From positions 1-61,178 of the forward strand of contig JAKITK010000013.1 of NCBI GenBank assembly GCA_021648125.1: DNA of 61,178 bases, given 5' to 3'. Positions 44,327 through 54,569 of the stretch are shown here, in pieces (position 1 is the stretch's first letter; each line of letters begins with the position of its first letter). The notes below the pieces were generated by a model. The model did not search any database and was not told the DNA's origin. It saw only the letters and a list, made by a program, of their open reading frames with translations. The DNA is from Lysobacterales bacterium (lineage in GTDB: Bacteria; Pseudomonadota; Gammaproteobacteria; Xanthomonadales; SZUA-36). A program made the translations under genes and the position numbers.

Positions 44327-46906
44327 CTACTCAAAGCTATCGGCAAATATGACCTGTGCGCCTGGTTCAACTATAACACTATCAAGGTAAAAAACACTGG
44401 TGTCGGAACCGTCGTCAGTGAATACGATCTGGTCAATTGAGCCGGGATTATTTCCCCAAAATTTAAGGTCTGAGCGTCTCCCGACTATTGTGCCATCAAG
44501 TTCTTTTACGGTTACCGTATAAGTCTTCGCAGTAGTTTGTGTTGAGATCTCGATCTCTACCTGATACCAGCGCTGGTCTGACAGATTACTGGCAACGGTT
44601 AGGAAACCTGTACTACTGTCTTGGACAACAATGCTGTCAGTTGAATATCTCACGCGGCCACGCTTGATGCCCGAGCCAACCAAATCAAGGAAGAAGGCTG
44701 AATAGCCTGAGGTTTCCTTGCGAATGTAGAAGGAAGTCCGCAGCGTGTTGTCGTTCTGTTGATTAAAAGACCACCTTATAGAAGGATGATGGGGGACGCT
44801 GGTATCGGTTGCATCTGAAATCTTGAGGGAATTGTTCAGGCTGACTGCCTGCTCATTACTTATCTCAATAGTCGCCGAACCGCTGGTGCCGATTGTTCCT
44901 GTGTTGATTCCCGAATCGAAATTATCATTCACCAAGGTGTCGTCCTCGTAACCGGTGTACAGTGCGACCTTTGTACCAAGGGCACGGCTTGGCATATCAC
45001 CCCTATATTTATACCTTGTCTCTCCGTCACGCGTTTCCTTGACTTGTATCTCGTAATTAGCCGCAGGACTTTCTGCGTTTACCGCATAGATTAATGAGTG
45101 ATTGGATTCATTGTTGATGAACGCAGTAACATCAGTGGGTGTAACTTCAACTGGAATAATCATGCCGCCTAATAATTCTGTTTTCCCGCCACCAGTTGTT
45201 TCTATAACTGTGGTTGGCCTCTCTGTTTTCATACCCAAAATCCACAAACTTCCTCCGTTATTAGTTATTTTAGTGCCGCTGTTCTCTGGATTCAACTGAC
45301 GAGCCCATATCTGTTGGGGGTGGTTAAACAACCATGGACTTACAGCCACAACATCCTCCAGGAACAACTTGCCTACACCTCTGGTGTTTCGAAAGCCGCG
45401 ATCTGTGCTGCTTTTAATGACTAAAGTTTTGGGAGATGCGTGCTCATATGAAACAAAATACTTTGCAGGGGCATCAGGGTCAGCATCAAACGTTGCCCAG
45501 TAATAAAACTGCTCAAAAACAACAACATCACTAGCCCCCTCTTCAAATCGGAAGATAGGCTTGGGGTTGGCTGGGTCATTAAAGCTGTTTGTCCAGGCAA
45601 TGCCCACTGAAGCATTCAGTCCTACTATTCTTCTAACATTACCGCGTACGAAAATCGTCTTATCGACAAGGTAATAGCCTTGAGTGTCATTGCTCTGCGG
45701 GAAATAGATTGTAGTCGCTCCCGAGTCCATCGCCGCTTGAATGCCCGCGGTATCATTGTTGTAAAGATCATTAGCATCCGCCCCAAAATCTTCGACATTC
45801 GCCCACTCATCTATCGGATCATCAGGGACTGTTGGCGTATCTTCTATCGGCAAATGCAGAGACCTTGCAGGGCTTGGAAAGAGGCTGAGGACAGCATCAG
45901 ACACAAACTCGCTTTGAGTAGCGCCCGCAACCACCTGTCCGTTATTTTTAATAGCTGCCTGATAACCGCTGGTTACAATATTGCGCGCATACAATATACT
46001 GCCATTATTGTTCTCGATAGCGCTCTGCGAAGATGAACCACCACTGAACTCACCATCGAGCACAGTAACAAGGCCAAAAGGCCCCAGATTCTGAATAACT
46101 GGCACAGAATTGATACTACTTAAACCGCGAATAGACAATATGTTGTTTCTGTTATAAATGCCAGCGACTATCTGATTTTGTAATGTTATGTTTTCAAACG
46201 TCATGCTAGTTTGTCGGTATAAAACATAGATGCCATAATCGAAGCCTTCAATACTCACATTTTTTATAAAACCCGGACCGGGGTATCTTCTTGCCATGGA
46301 TAGCCCCCTTACCCCTTGACCATCACCAGATCGAATCGTGACATCTCTAATCGCTCCTACATTATTGAGGATATAATCAATGCCAATAGCGCCAGGGTTT
46401 CCAGTCCCCGTATCCACGGTCAGGTTCCGGATAGCGTTTCTAAATGCTTGAAGCCCTTCACCTTTACTCCTATCATATACTTGCGGAACACCATCATCCA
46501 AAGAGGCTGTAAAGATGACCGCCTTAGGCGTGCTTGGATCCGTATATCCAGTAGAAGCATCTTTTAATTTGATGATCGTATTGGCTCTGCTTTGCCCCTG
46601 GAAACTGAGATAAGCCTGAAATTCTCCACTTGAATCGCGCCACGCTAATCTATCACTGACCAAGTATGTGCCGTTTGGAAAATAGATGATCTTGTTCTTA
46701 CCGACATGCGCTTTAATTGCATTCACGATTGCTTGGGTATCATCTGTTACCCCATCCCCTTTCGCGCCATAGGCGGTCTTGATATTAATTACTCCTGAAT
46801 CAGTAGGGAACTCTATATTCTCGGCTTGAAGTGCTGCTGATAGAAACAGCAAAGAAGCAAAACATAAGAACTTTTTCATTTTATTTTTCATTTTATTTGT
46901 TTCCAA
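44327..46906 (-). CDS. Exported pectate-lyase-fold (GH28/GH55-like) protein with C-terminal IF-x-x-SFE tag
   Basis: An 859-residue exported protein. A signal peptide (KKFLCFASLLFLSAALQA) is followed by a right-handed beta-helix with the marks INIKTAYGAKGDGVTDDTQA (about residues 40-59) and IIYFPNGTYLVSDRL. These are the N-terminal capping motif of the pectate lyase 3/exo-beta-1,3-glucanase (GH55-like) superfamily. A second copy begins near 365 (NVEDFGADANDLYNNDTAGI, TIYFPQ), so two beta-helix domains stand in tandem, as in GH55. The last 190 residues are a beta-sandwich like a laminin-G/CBM domain (NDNFDSGINTGTIGTSGSAT, WSFNQQNDNTLRTSFYIRKE). The protein ends QVIFADSFE, the motif shared with the neighbouring cluster. 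Catalytic residues could not be assigned. A beta-glucan or pectin-like substrate is possible. Confidence 0.8.
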   Translation of the reverse strand: METNKMKNKMKKFLCFASLLFLSAALQAENIEFPTDSGVINIKTAYGAKGDGVTDDTQAIVNAIKAHVGKNKIIYFPNGTYLVSDRLAWRDSSGEFQAYLSFQGQSRANTIIKLKDASTGYTDPSTPKAVIFTASLDDGVPQVYDRSKGEGLQAFRNAIRNLTVDTGTGNPGAIGIDYILNNVGAIRDVTIRSGDGQGVRGLSMARRYPGPGFIKNVSIEGFDYGIYVLYRQTSMTFENITLQNQIVAGIYNRNNILSIRGLSSINSVPVIQNLGPFGLVTVLDGEFSGGSSSQSAIENNNGSILYARNIVTSGYQAAIKNNGQVVAGATQSEFVSDAVLSLFPSPARSLHLPIEDTPTVPDDPIDEWANVEDFGADANDLYNNDTAGIQAAMDSGATTIYFPQSNDTQGYYLVDKTIFVRGNVRRIVGLNASVGIAWTNSFNDPANPKPIFRFEEGASDVVVFEQFYYWATFDADPDAPAKYFVSYEHASPKTLVIKSSTDRGFRNTRGVGKLFLEDVVAVSPWLFNHPQQIWARQLNPENSGTKITNNGGSLWILGMKTERPTTVIETTGGGKTELLGGMIIPVEVTPTDVTAFINNESNHSLIYAVNAESPAANYEIQVKETRDGETRYKYRGDMPSRALGTKVALYTGYEDDTLVNDNFDSGINTGTIGTSGSATIEISNEQAVSLNNSLKISDATDTSVPHHPSIRWSFNQQNDNTLRTSFYIRKETSGYSAFFLDLVGSGIKRGRVRYSTDSIVVQDSSTGFLTVASNLSDQRWYQVEIEISTQTTAKTYTVTVKELDGTIVGRRSDLKFWGNNPGSIDQIVFTDDGSDTSVFYLDSVIVEPGAQVIFADSFE

Positions 46907-47284
46907 ACGTTTAAAATTTACAGGTTTAGGTTTTTTTGAGCCTTTTGAGGCAATTTAATTCTTTACTGTTGTGGTACAGCTTCAAACTTGAACCCACATG
47001 TATATTTCTTTGGTTTTATTCAACGCATTATTGGACATCCACTTTTGAAGATTAGATTGCCGTTAGCAGTTGCTATGCTGGTAATACATACTGCTAATAT
47101 TATGCTTGTAAGTTTATTTTTTATTGGCCGGTCACTCTGTAGTTACTATTGTCATTTAATGAAGGGCTTATTAAATTCATAACTAGCGCTATAATCTGTA
47201 TTGATAGGAGTTGAATCAATATTCAATAATCATCCAGGGCATTAATTTTCTCGATCTACTTTTACAGCCAGGATGAAACCAGTG
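46907..47284. other. Intergenic region without a supported gene
   Basis: About 380 bases, A/T-rich. It must hold the promoter of the beta-helix gene (minus strand) and the terminator of the ABC permease gene. I see no clear hairpin. A 64-codon open frame on the plus strand (46988-47182) has no ribosome site and resembles nothing I know, so I do not call it. Confidence 0.5.
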
Positions 47285-48478
47285 CTAACTCTGCCTGATC
47301 CACTTCCAAACTTCTCTCCACTGGGGCTCTTTTCCGTACATCAACATACTGAGACGGAAGATTTTACTGGCAAATTTACGCGTCCAGACAACGGCTATAA
47401 TTAATAGCAATAATGACGCAATGATTTGCCACATATCCACGGTGCCCATCACCATTCTGACCGGCATAACGCCCATCGAGGTTATGGGTAAAAAGCTTAA
47501 AATCTGTACCACGATATTGTTCGGTTCGGAGATTGCAAAAAACGCTACAGAGACAGCGAGAACAGGGAGTAACATGATCGGTGTTTTGGTCGATGTATTG
47601 GGATCCTCAACCATCGCTGCAATAGCGACCAGAAAGCAATTCCAAAACAACAGTCCTGCCAGGGCGAAGGCCCCAATCAGGCCAAATGTGATGATTGAGC
47701 CTTCAAAACCCTCAAAATAACTGGGTGCATTGGTAAGTTTGGCAAACACAATGATGCCGAGCACCGCTGTTATGGCAGTGGTGATAATGCTTTTCAGGCT
47801 CATCGCCGTTAATCCTAATAATTTACCATCAATCCAGGTTTGTGGTGATATCGCCGAAATGACCTGCTCAGTCACACGCATTTGTTTTTCGCTGGTGACT
47901 GAAATAAATATATAACTGAAGCTCATAAAAACACCGAGCAGCATCAGCCCTAAGACGATCATGACAAATAATTTTTCTGACTTGCTGCTGGGTAAATTAC
48001 CCTGTTGATGAATTTGAATTTCTAAAGCGGCTGGTTTGTTCAGCTGATAAAAATCAGCGTGACTGATCTCAGCGCTATCTAATCTTTTATCCAACAGAAG
48101 TTGGTTTAAAATGGGCTGTAATTCTCCCTGCCATGATTCTTTTTCAAACACGGTCATCGAGCTGTTAGTAGAATCTTTGATGCTTAGAATACCACCGATA
48201 TCCTGGTCTCCGAGTCTTTGCATCAAAGCCGGTCTATCGGTTTGATTTGCTCGAGTCCAGATAAAACGACTTGAATCTAGCTCAGGCAAGGTAACACCAA
48301 GGTCGTCGATAACAGCGATTTCAATGGATTTTGCACTACTGAATTTACTGATTAACTCTTTACCACTAAAGCTTAAACCAGATAACACTAGTATTAGCAG
48401 CAGAGTAAAAATCTCGCCCTTCCATTTAAAGTAGCGAAAAAATTCCCAACGAGCCACGGTTAATAATGGACTAGACAT
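47285..48478 (-). CDS. ABC-2 type transporter permease (NatB-like)
   Basis: A 397-residue permease of the NatB/ABC-2 kind. TM1 lies near residues 22-40, a large extracytoplasmic domain runs from about 41 to 165, and five further segments lie near 170-190, 220-245, 260-290, 305-325 and 345-370. ARWEFFRYFKWKGE at the start and the MSFSYIFISVTSEK segment with EKQMRVTEQVISAISPQTWI are characteristic. I chose ATG 48478, with AAGGAG nine bases upstream, overlapping the ATPase stop by eight bases. NatAB-type systems export Na+ or small compounds; the substrate is unknown here. Confidence 0.85.
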   Translation of the reverse strand: MSSPLLTVARWEFFRYFKWKGEIFTLLLILVLSGLSFSGKELISKFSSAKSIEIAVIDDLGVTLPELDSSRFIWTRANQTDRPALMQRLGDQDIGGILSIKDSTNSSMTVFEKESWQGELQPILNQLLLDKRLDSAEISHADFYQLNKPAALEIQIHQQGNLPSSKSEKLFVMIVLGLMLLGVFMSFSYIFISVTSEKQMRVTEQVISAISPQTWIDGKLLGLTAMSLKSIITTAITAVLGIIVFAKLTNAPSYFEGFEGSIITFGLIGAFALAGLLFWNCFLVAIAAMVEDPNTSTKTPIMLLPVLAVSVAFFAISEPNNIVVQILSFLPITSMGVMPVRMVMGTVDMWQIIASLLLLIIAVVWTRKFASKIFRLSMLMYGKEPQWREVWKWIRQS

Positions 48479-49409
48479 TGATCGACTCCTTATGTTTTTT
48501 AACGGCATCGAGATAAATGCGATGTAAGCCGATGGTTTCAGTATTGATATTGTGAATGCTCATGGTTTCAGTACAGGCCTTTAGCAATTGGCCTACATTA
48601 TTTTCATCATGCAGGAAAAAGGTAATTCGCTTATTGCCATCAACATCGGCAATTTCATAGTTACAAATATCACTGAGCCCAGCTAATGTTTGCTGGTTAA
48701 TGGCTGCCACATCAATTGATAATTTAAGTGCTGAGGATGCCTCTTTTAGTACATCTTTCATTTTACCCTGCAGTACCGCTGTACCATGGCTTAGCAACAG
48801 TATTTCATCGGCAAGCCGTTCAACTAAATCCATCTGATGAGCGCTAAGCACAATGGTCATGCCATCAGCGCTGAGCTCATGAATGATCTTAATTACTTTT
48901 TCCTGATTAACAGGATCAAAGCCAGAGAAGGGCTCATCGAGGATGGCAAAATCTGGCCGATGTAGGATTGATGAAATCAGCTGGACCTTTTGTTGGTTGC
49001 CTTTTGAAAGGGTCTGGAGTTTGTCGTTTTCTCGGTCGGCAAGGTCAAAGCGTTTTAACCATTTTGAGGCTTCTTGTTTAGCGTCATTTCTTTTCATCCC
49101 CCTCAACATTGCTAAATAGACCAGCGAATCGAGTGGTGATTTATCCGGATACATGCCTCTTTCTTCAGGCAGATAACCCATTTTTGCAGGGTTTATACGG
49201 CCATTAGAATTGTTATTGTAGGCAATCACACCGCTATCGGGCCTGATGATATCAAGCAACATTCTAACCGTAGTGGTCTTTCCTGCACCATTAGGGCCGA
49301 GCAATGCGTAAATAGTACCAGGATGAACTTCAAAGCTAAGATCGACTACGGCTTTGACATTGCTGAAGCTTTTATTGATGTTAGAAACGCTGAGAAATGC
49401 TTTTGACAT
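48471..49409 (-). CDS. ABC transporter ATP-binding protein (NatA-like)
   Basis: A 312-residue ATPase. Walker A is GPNGAGKTT (about residues 38-46), the Q-loop region is GYLPEERGMYPD, the signature is LSKGNQQKVQLI (about 136-147), Walker B is FAILDEPFSGFDP, and the H-loop is LSAHQMD. The SKGNQQK signature and the C-terminal DUF4162-like extension (about 215-310) are typical of NatA/YhaQ proteins. It forms a two-gene unit with the permease. It follows the four-gene secreted cluster on the same strand after 173 bases, so cotranscription is possible but unproven. Confidence 0.9.
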   Translation of the reverse strand: MSKAFLSVSNINKSFSNVKAVVDLSFEVHPGTIYALLGPNGAGKTTTVRMLLDIIRPDSGVIAYNNNSNGRINPAKMGYLPEERGMYPDKSPLDSLVYLAMLRGMKRNDAKQEASKWLKRFDLADRENDKLQTLSKGNQQKVQLISSILHRPDFAILDEPFSGFDPVNQEKVIKIIHELSADGMTIVLSAHQMDLVERLADEILLLSHGTAVLQGKMKDVLKEASSALKLSIDVAAINQQTLAGLSDICNYEIADVDGNKRITFFLHDENNVGQLLKACTETMSIHNINTETIGLHRIYLDAVKKHKESINV

Positions 49410-49582
49410 TCAAATTCCTGCCTAGAAAAAAATGAAGTATACCCTAGGTGATGATCATTGGTAATTTAATATGAGTGCAAAATCGCACACGGATTTAGAC
49501 AGCAAATAATCTTCGCGGAGAACCCTATAGCATACTATCTCATCATTATATGTTCCTGCTTACCACTCATTTTGGGTGTCGA

Positions 49583-52500
49583 TTACTCAAAACCACTAGA
49601 AAAAATCAGATCAATAGTGCCAGGGTTTGTTTTTACTAAATTAAGTAATGCCCGACCCGTTAACACTTTTCTCTGCCTATTCTCCACAATACTTCCAGGG
49701 TTAACCTGGCTCAAACTACGGTCCGGTTTATCCCAAATTTCGAATGAATATTCCTCTGAATCAGCATTTGATTCATTAATTGGAGTCGGCAAAATAACTT
49801 CAATAACCGTTGGTGTGCCAACAATATCAGCACCAGTCATTATGACTGTATCATTGTGCTTGACCTCAAAGCGTGAATAATCGAGCATAGAGTCATCCCA
49901 AACCCCTACCAATATTTTTGAAATGCTAGCAGAGCTGAAAACCGGCGTAATGGTTAGTACTGGGCGTTGCATGTCATCGTGTACATTTAGGTTTGGAGCA
50001 CCAATATCTATCCACCGTGCCAACAAACGCTTTTCTGCTTCTGGCATATCGGCTACAAAAGCCAAATGAGCAGCTACATTGGGCCAAACTTCTGGTTTTT
50101 CACGACCAATTGGATCAACCAAGACACCGGTTAACCCTTGTTTGTCTTGCGGAACGGTTTCACCACTTGCACCCCAGGGAAGGCCAGTATCGGGGTTTCT
50201 TCCATCGAGCCTTTCACCATATAGCGCCCATATCAACATGCTTGAGCGCGCGCTGTTAAAGGAAACCCAACGCGAGTCAGTACAACACTGTGAGCGACCG
50301 ACTATCCGATCAGTACCAGGAGTGTTATTAATAACATCATTAAGACCATCGCCAGGTAGTGTAGAAGAACTGATAGTTACACCATCTTCGCGTTTGTAGC
50401 GGTTAGTAAGAAGCAAGTCATAAGTCCGCGAATCACCGTCTAGGCGTAAGCCCGTTAATTGTTGCGCATTTTCACCTTCCGCATGACAGCTGGCACAATT
50501 ATTTTCGATAAGCTGCGATACACCAGTGTTCCAGTCCACTGCAAATGATTTCCGATTATTTATCCCCGGGGTGATTATTTCATCATAAATACTGTCCGCA
50601 CTTTCAACCGTAATGTCACCATCATTGTCAAAGCCTGAAAACAGAGGCGCACTGTTGCCACTAAAATCACCAAAGGGTGCGTTGACATTAACTTTTGCTA
50701 CAGAAGTAAACGGATCCATACCCTCACGGGTATGCACATGGCAGCCAATGCACAGCTGCTGTTCCCCTCTGATAACAGATCGTGAGCTGGTTTCTATATC
50801 CAAAGCCATGCCATATTTATCTATAGACTGGAATAGGAACGGCGTATCGGCGGGCAGCTTGGTTATAAAACTGGTATCTGGATTACCTTGGGCATCGAGC
50901 AGACTGGCATCGGCCTTTCTTATCGGAAATTCGCCCAATATTCTCATGTGATGTTGTTGTGCACCTGACCATTTCTCAATACCACCCCATGTTCCACTTG
51001 GGTAGTTGGGTGTCGGCAACATCACCCGAATACCATAGACTTCATTATTATCAAAAATAGCCAGATCCGCACCGCTGGCGGCCAAATTCAAATAAGTTCG
51101 TCCAGACATATAACCACCACCATCAGACATATTCCATGGGGTGCCGTTTGAAGCTCTGGTTTCTCGGTCATAAAGTGATGAGGCTCCCGATAACCCGAAT
51201 GGGGAACCGGCCTCAAGCCGAGCGTCATCATTGCCTAAGTTATTATTCGAACCAACATACTGGGTGTCTGTGCCATTTGGATTTAAACCTGGACGAGCAA
51301 TACCATAAATTTGCTGATAACTGGCAACAGCTCTTGGGAAAATCTCATGGTATTCAGGAAAATCAACGATGATTTGGGCGTCATCGGTAATGTGGGCAAT
51401 TTGCCGTTGGCTTCCTGATTCCAACGGAACCAACCACAAACCAGCATCTTTACCTACACTTTCCATGACCTGTTCAAGGTCTCCACCATAACCACCCATA
51501 GATGAAGAAGCGCCAATGGTATAACTAACTAATAAATCATTTTCTGGCGCACCAGAGGGATGGGTAAATCGCCCCGTCATGGTAATCAAGGCTTTATCGG
51601 TAAAAACTGTTTGCCCACCTATCACTAGCTCTTGACCAGCAATCAAGCGGCTCGGGTGAGTCCAATAATCATTACTTGAACTATATTTTCCCTGCGCTGT
51701 ATCACCTGCTGATGCTTGAGGTGTTAGTCCGAACTGACCAACACGGGTAAACCTGCTCGATGAATTACCCATTACCCAACCGTTTTCCGCCCTGTGTTCA
51801 AAGTCAGCGCCAACAGGGTCAATGGGAAATCTCAATAAAGTCCCCATGCCACCATTATTATGGTTGTAATAAAGCGTGGTAATAATATCACCGTCAGAAA
51901 GTTGGGTCGTATAATGATAGGAAATCATGGTCGAATCATGTTTTCCTGCCAAAATAAAAGGGAAGCTACCATCTGGATTAATGGTAAATAAGGAATAGTT
52001 ATTATTCGCAACTTTGTGCAACATAACATCATGGTTGGTATAGGCAATGCGTCCATCTTTAAGTACATTGGGGTGTAATTGTTGATTCATGGCACGATGA
52101 CCCATGAGCTTTAGGTTTTTTCCGTTTAAGTCCATGGCAAATAGTTGAAAACGATAAAACCCATTTTCACGATTACTGGTGAAACCGACTCGCCCGTCAT
52201 GCATAAAAAATGGGCCCGTATCCATCACTGGGATATTACTGCTCCATTCTTCGTCTTTACCAGCATGGGCTCTGCCTGACAGCATGATTGCCTCTGGTGA
52301 AACCCGAGTTTCCTGCATGGTTTGCAAATTGAATTGAAAAATTAAAGCCGGTGCTGAATAAGGAATTAGTCCGCTGGAAAATCGTTTACCAAAACCTGGC
52401 CCGTTGCCATTGGGGTAAAGCTTTACATAAGACTGAGAATGCCCCGCTGTGCGTCCCCAACCACCATCACCAGAGATACCCACCCCGTCTATAAAATCTC

Positions 52501-52951
52501 TGGTATCGGTAAATTTGGTATAAACGATAGTAGTCCCATCAAATGAAACGTTCGGGTCAGCAATGGTGCATATAGCTTGAGTGTTATCAGTTTCATCACA
52601 GTCAACCAATACCTCTTCCCGACCGCGGTCACCCTGCGGTAAGCCACCGCCATAGGCTGGATCTGAATGATGCAAAACCAAATCACAACCTGGCTGTTGA
52701 TAGATATTATTTGAGGCAGATAACCATGTATCATTAACCCCGTTCCAATTTAATAGGTCATTGCCCCTCCAATTGACTATTTCTGTTGCTCTAGGACAAC
52801 GCACATAAACAACATCATAATCCAAAGTAGCATATTGGGCGGTTCTGCTAGTACCTGATTGACTCGCATCTACATAACTTGCTGGTAATGTGAGTGCCAG
52901 AGCTAAAACCAATACTTTATTGATGTCATTTAACTTCATAGTATTTCTCAT
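49583..52951 (-). CDS. Large exported dihaem protein (hydrazine synthase alpha/PD40-like) with IF-x-x-GFE end
   Basis: A 1122-residue exported protein (signal MKLNDINKVLVLALALTLPA). The N-terminal two thirds look like a beta-propeller with repeats such as FFMHDGRVGFTSNRENGFYR, VLKDGRIAYTNHDVML and QLSDGDIITTLYYNHN. This resembles proteins labelled HZS alpha-related or PD40. Two c-type haem motifs follow: CIGCH (residues 734-738) and CASCH (819-823). After these come a long ordered region (WVSFNSARSSMLIWALYGER, AHLAFVADMPEAEKRLLARW) like the C-terminal part of such proteins, a short Ig-like part, and the end IDLIFSSGFE. This is not anammox hydrazine synthase. Relatives of unknown function occur beside carbohydrate or metabolite enzymes, and electron transfer is possible. 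It is the fourth gene of a compact operon, 25 bases from its neighbour. Confidence 0.75.
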   Translation of the reverse strand: MRNTMKLNDINKVLVLALALTLPASYVDASQSGTSRTAQYATLDYDVVYVRCPRATEIVNWRGNDLLNWNGVNDTWLSASNNIYQQPGCDLVLHHSDPAYGGGLPQGDRGREEVLVDCDETDNTQAICTIADPNVSFDGTTIVYTKFTDTRDFIDGVGISGDGGWGRTAGHSQSYVKLYPNGNGPGFGKRFSSGLIPYSAPALIFQFNLQTMQETRVSPEAIMLSGRAHAGKDEEWSSNIPVMDTGPFFMHDGRVGFTSNRENGFYRFQLFAMDLNGKNLKLMGHRAMNQQLHPNVLKDGRIAYTNHDVMLHKVANNNYSLFTINPDGSFPFILAGKHDSTMISYHYTTQLSDGDIITTLYYNHNNGGMGTLLRFPIDPVGADFEHRAENGWVMGNSSSRFTRVGQFGLTPQASAGDTAQGKYSSSNDYWTHPSRLIAGQELVIGGQTVFTDKALITMTGRFTHPSGAPENDLLVSYTIGASSSMGGYGGDLEQVMESVGKDAGLWLVPLESGSQRQIAHITDDAQIIVDFPEYHEIFPRAVASYQQIYGIARPGLNPNGTDTQYVGSNNNLGNDDARLEAGSPFGLSGASSLYDRETRASNGTPWNMSDGGGYMSGRTYLNLAASGADLAIFDNNEVYGIRVMLPTPNYPSGTWGGIEKWSGAQQHHMRILGEFPIRKADASLLDAQGNPDTSFITKLPADTPFLFQSIDKYGMALDIETSSRSVIRGEQQLCIGCHVHTREGMDPFTSVAKVNVNAPFGDFSGNSAPLFSGFDNDGDITVESADSIYDEIITPGINNRKSFAVDWNTGVSQLIENNCASCHAEGENAQQLTGLRLDGDSRTYDLLLTNRYKREDGVTISSSTLPGDGLNDVINNTPGTDRIVGRSQCCTDSRWVSFNSARSSMLIWALYGERLDGRNPDTGLPWGASGETVPQDKQGLTGVLVDPIGREKPEVWPNVAAHLAFVADMPEAEKRLLARWIDIGAPNLNVHDDMQRPVLTITPVFSSASISKILVGVWDDSMLDYSRFEVKHNDTVIMTGADIVGTPTVIEVILPTPINESNADSEEYSFEIWDKPDRSLSQVNPGSIVENRQRKVLTGRALLNLVKTNPGTIDLIFSSGFE

Positions 52952-52976
52952 TAGTATTTATTAAGTTGATAAAAAC

Positions 52977-54560
52977 TTACTGATCGATGGCTCGCACCAA
53001 CACTGCATACATACTGGGGCCACCTTCATTACCACCCAATACCACCTCACCAGCAATAAAATCTTGACTGTAAACATACATCGTGCGATCGGAGTTAATC
53101 AGCTGATCACCTGAATCAGTCCAACCAATCATCCATGCAGGTTTATTATCATTATCATTGACATGGGCAATATAAACTGTCACATCACGATTTACCGTGA
53201 AGTTAATAAAGTTAATGCCTGTACTGTTTTTATCATCGTTAGCAGTCATCAGATAATCCAACTCAGTATAAATATCCGGAATGCTGATAAAGCTGAATGA
53301 TCGGTCGATATACACACTCCCACCAACTTCTAAAGTACCCCACTGATAATCTGAGGGGGTGGTGTCGCTGATCATTGATGGTGAACCTTGGCTATTTTCA
53401 AAGCTATCGCTAAAAATGGCATCTGGGTACATTACACAGGCTGCACAGTCGTCGTGTTTGTATAACCAGACTTTATTACCAGTAACATACATAACAACCC
53501 CGTATTCACTGATGGCAGCGGACACCGCATGTGAACTAATGGGTGGGGTATCCGGAATTTGCAACCACTTATTTGCCATGGGATCTAATTGATAAAATAA
53601 CTTTTGTTTGTTTAATAATAAAAAATGACCACTGACAGGATCAGCACTAATTAAGGTACCAGGATCAGATCCACCACTGCCACCGGTTACCCTTATATTA
53701 AATGGAGCATCAGTCATTTTAATCACACTGCCACTGGCATCCATTCGATACAAGTCACGGCTATTGGGTATATTCTCAGGCACTGGATCCCAGTCATTGC
53801 CTCCACCAAATACCATCACTTGATGAACTGGGGAATACTGCATAACATTGTGATAATTACCCATCTCATGGTTTTCTGGCAGTATTTCCCATTGGTTGGC
53901 ATCTGGGTTTATTTTTACTATCTTGCCTCCCACTACTGTCAATAAACTATTTAATTCAGGGAACCATTCCATAGCGCCATAACGGTAGTTTATGCCTGCA
54001 AACAAATTGCCAATTTGTGTTGGTGGGGTAACAGAGCGTGTCCACTGATTGTTAAATGGGGTATAAATATCAATCTCTGGTCCAAATTTCCAATAAGTGT
54101 GAAAGAATCGCCCTGAAGCTGGGTCAAAAGCATTCCAGTCATAGGCATGGCCGCCACAGTAGTCCACATCCGGATTGGTTTCGTTTCTACCATAGGCCAT
54201 ACAGGGGCGCGGCAGAGGGCCATCAACCCAAGTGTTACTGGCTTCATCATAAACAATAAAGCGCCAGGCATTACCGTGTGGTGCCCCGAGAAACATAAAC
54301 TGTTTGCTGACTGGGTCCCATGCACCACTTTCCGCAAAATCGATGATTCTATTCGCTTGATAAACAGCATCTTCTGGATTGCCTCGGGTTGTAAAGAGCC
54401 TAGAACCACCATCAAAACCAAGGGTCTCAAGTTCTGCCCATTGACCCTCTTGCATTGATGCGGCTAAATCACCCAATACTGAGGCTTGGCCTTTATTGGC
54501 AATAACAACCAATAAAGCCACGAATAAAAAACGCTTAAATTGGCACATTAGGTTATTCAT
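52977..54560 (-). CDS. Exported kelch-like propeller protein with shared C-terminal beta module
   Basis: A 527-residue protein with a signal peptide (cleavage near GQAS). Residues about 35-375 form a kelch/galactose-oxidase-like propeller. Repeats are GAWDPVSKQFMFLGAPHG, YDWNAFDPASGRFFHTY, EWFPELNSLLTVVGGKIVKI and QYSPVHQVMVFGGGN. Residues 382-388 are IFSDSFE, the motif that ends the neighbouring proteins; here it is internal. The last 120 residues form the module DRSFSFISIP...TANDDKN...VYIAHVNDNDNKPAWM...GEVVLGGN...SMYAVLV, shared with the products at 54570-58316 and 58323-60314. The propeller is paralogous to that of the 58323-60314 product. No catalytic residues for galactose oxidase are visible, so a binding role is more likely. 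Confidence 0.75.
   Translation of the reverse strand: MNNLMCQFKRFLFVALLVVIANKGQASVLGDLAASMQEGQWAELETLGFDGGSRLFTTRGNPEDAVYQANRIIDFAESGAWDPVSKQFMFLGAPHGNAWRFIVYDEASNTWVDGPLPRPCMAYGRNETNPDVDYCGGHAYDWNAFDPASGRFFHTYWKFGPEIDIYTPFNNQWTRSVTPPTQIGNLFAGINYRYGAMEWFPELNSLLTVVGGKIVKINPDANQWEILPENHEMGNYHNVMQYSPVHQVMVFGGGNDWDPVPENIPNSRDLYRMDASGSVIKMTDAPFNIRVTGGSGGSDPGTLISADPVSGHFLLLNKQKLFYQLDPMANKWLQIPDTPPISSHAVSAAISEYGVVMYVTGNKVWLYKHDDCAACVMYPDAIFSDSFENSQGSPSMISDTTPSDYQWGTLEVGGSVYIDRSFSFISIPDIYTELDYLMTANDDKNSTGINFINFTVNRDVTVYIAHVNDNDNKPAWMIGWTDSGDQLINSDRTMYVYSQDFIAGEVVLGGNEGGPSMYAVLVRAIDQ
53397..53417 (-). other. Internal copy of the IFSDSFE motif
   Basis: Codons 382-388 of the propeller gene encode IFSDSFE. 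Elsewhere in this cluster the motif is C-terminal. Here it stands between the propeller and the C-terminal module, so the module may have been added behind a former C-terminus. Confidence 0.7.
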
Positions 54561-54569
54561 GATCGCTTA

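Noticed and set aside
46988-47182. 64-codon open frame on the plus strand between the beta-helix gene and the ABC permease gene
   Set aside because: No ribosome site, no recognisable domain, and placed where promoters and terminators of two minus-strand units are expected.
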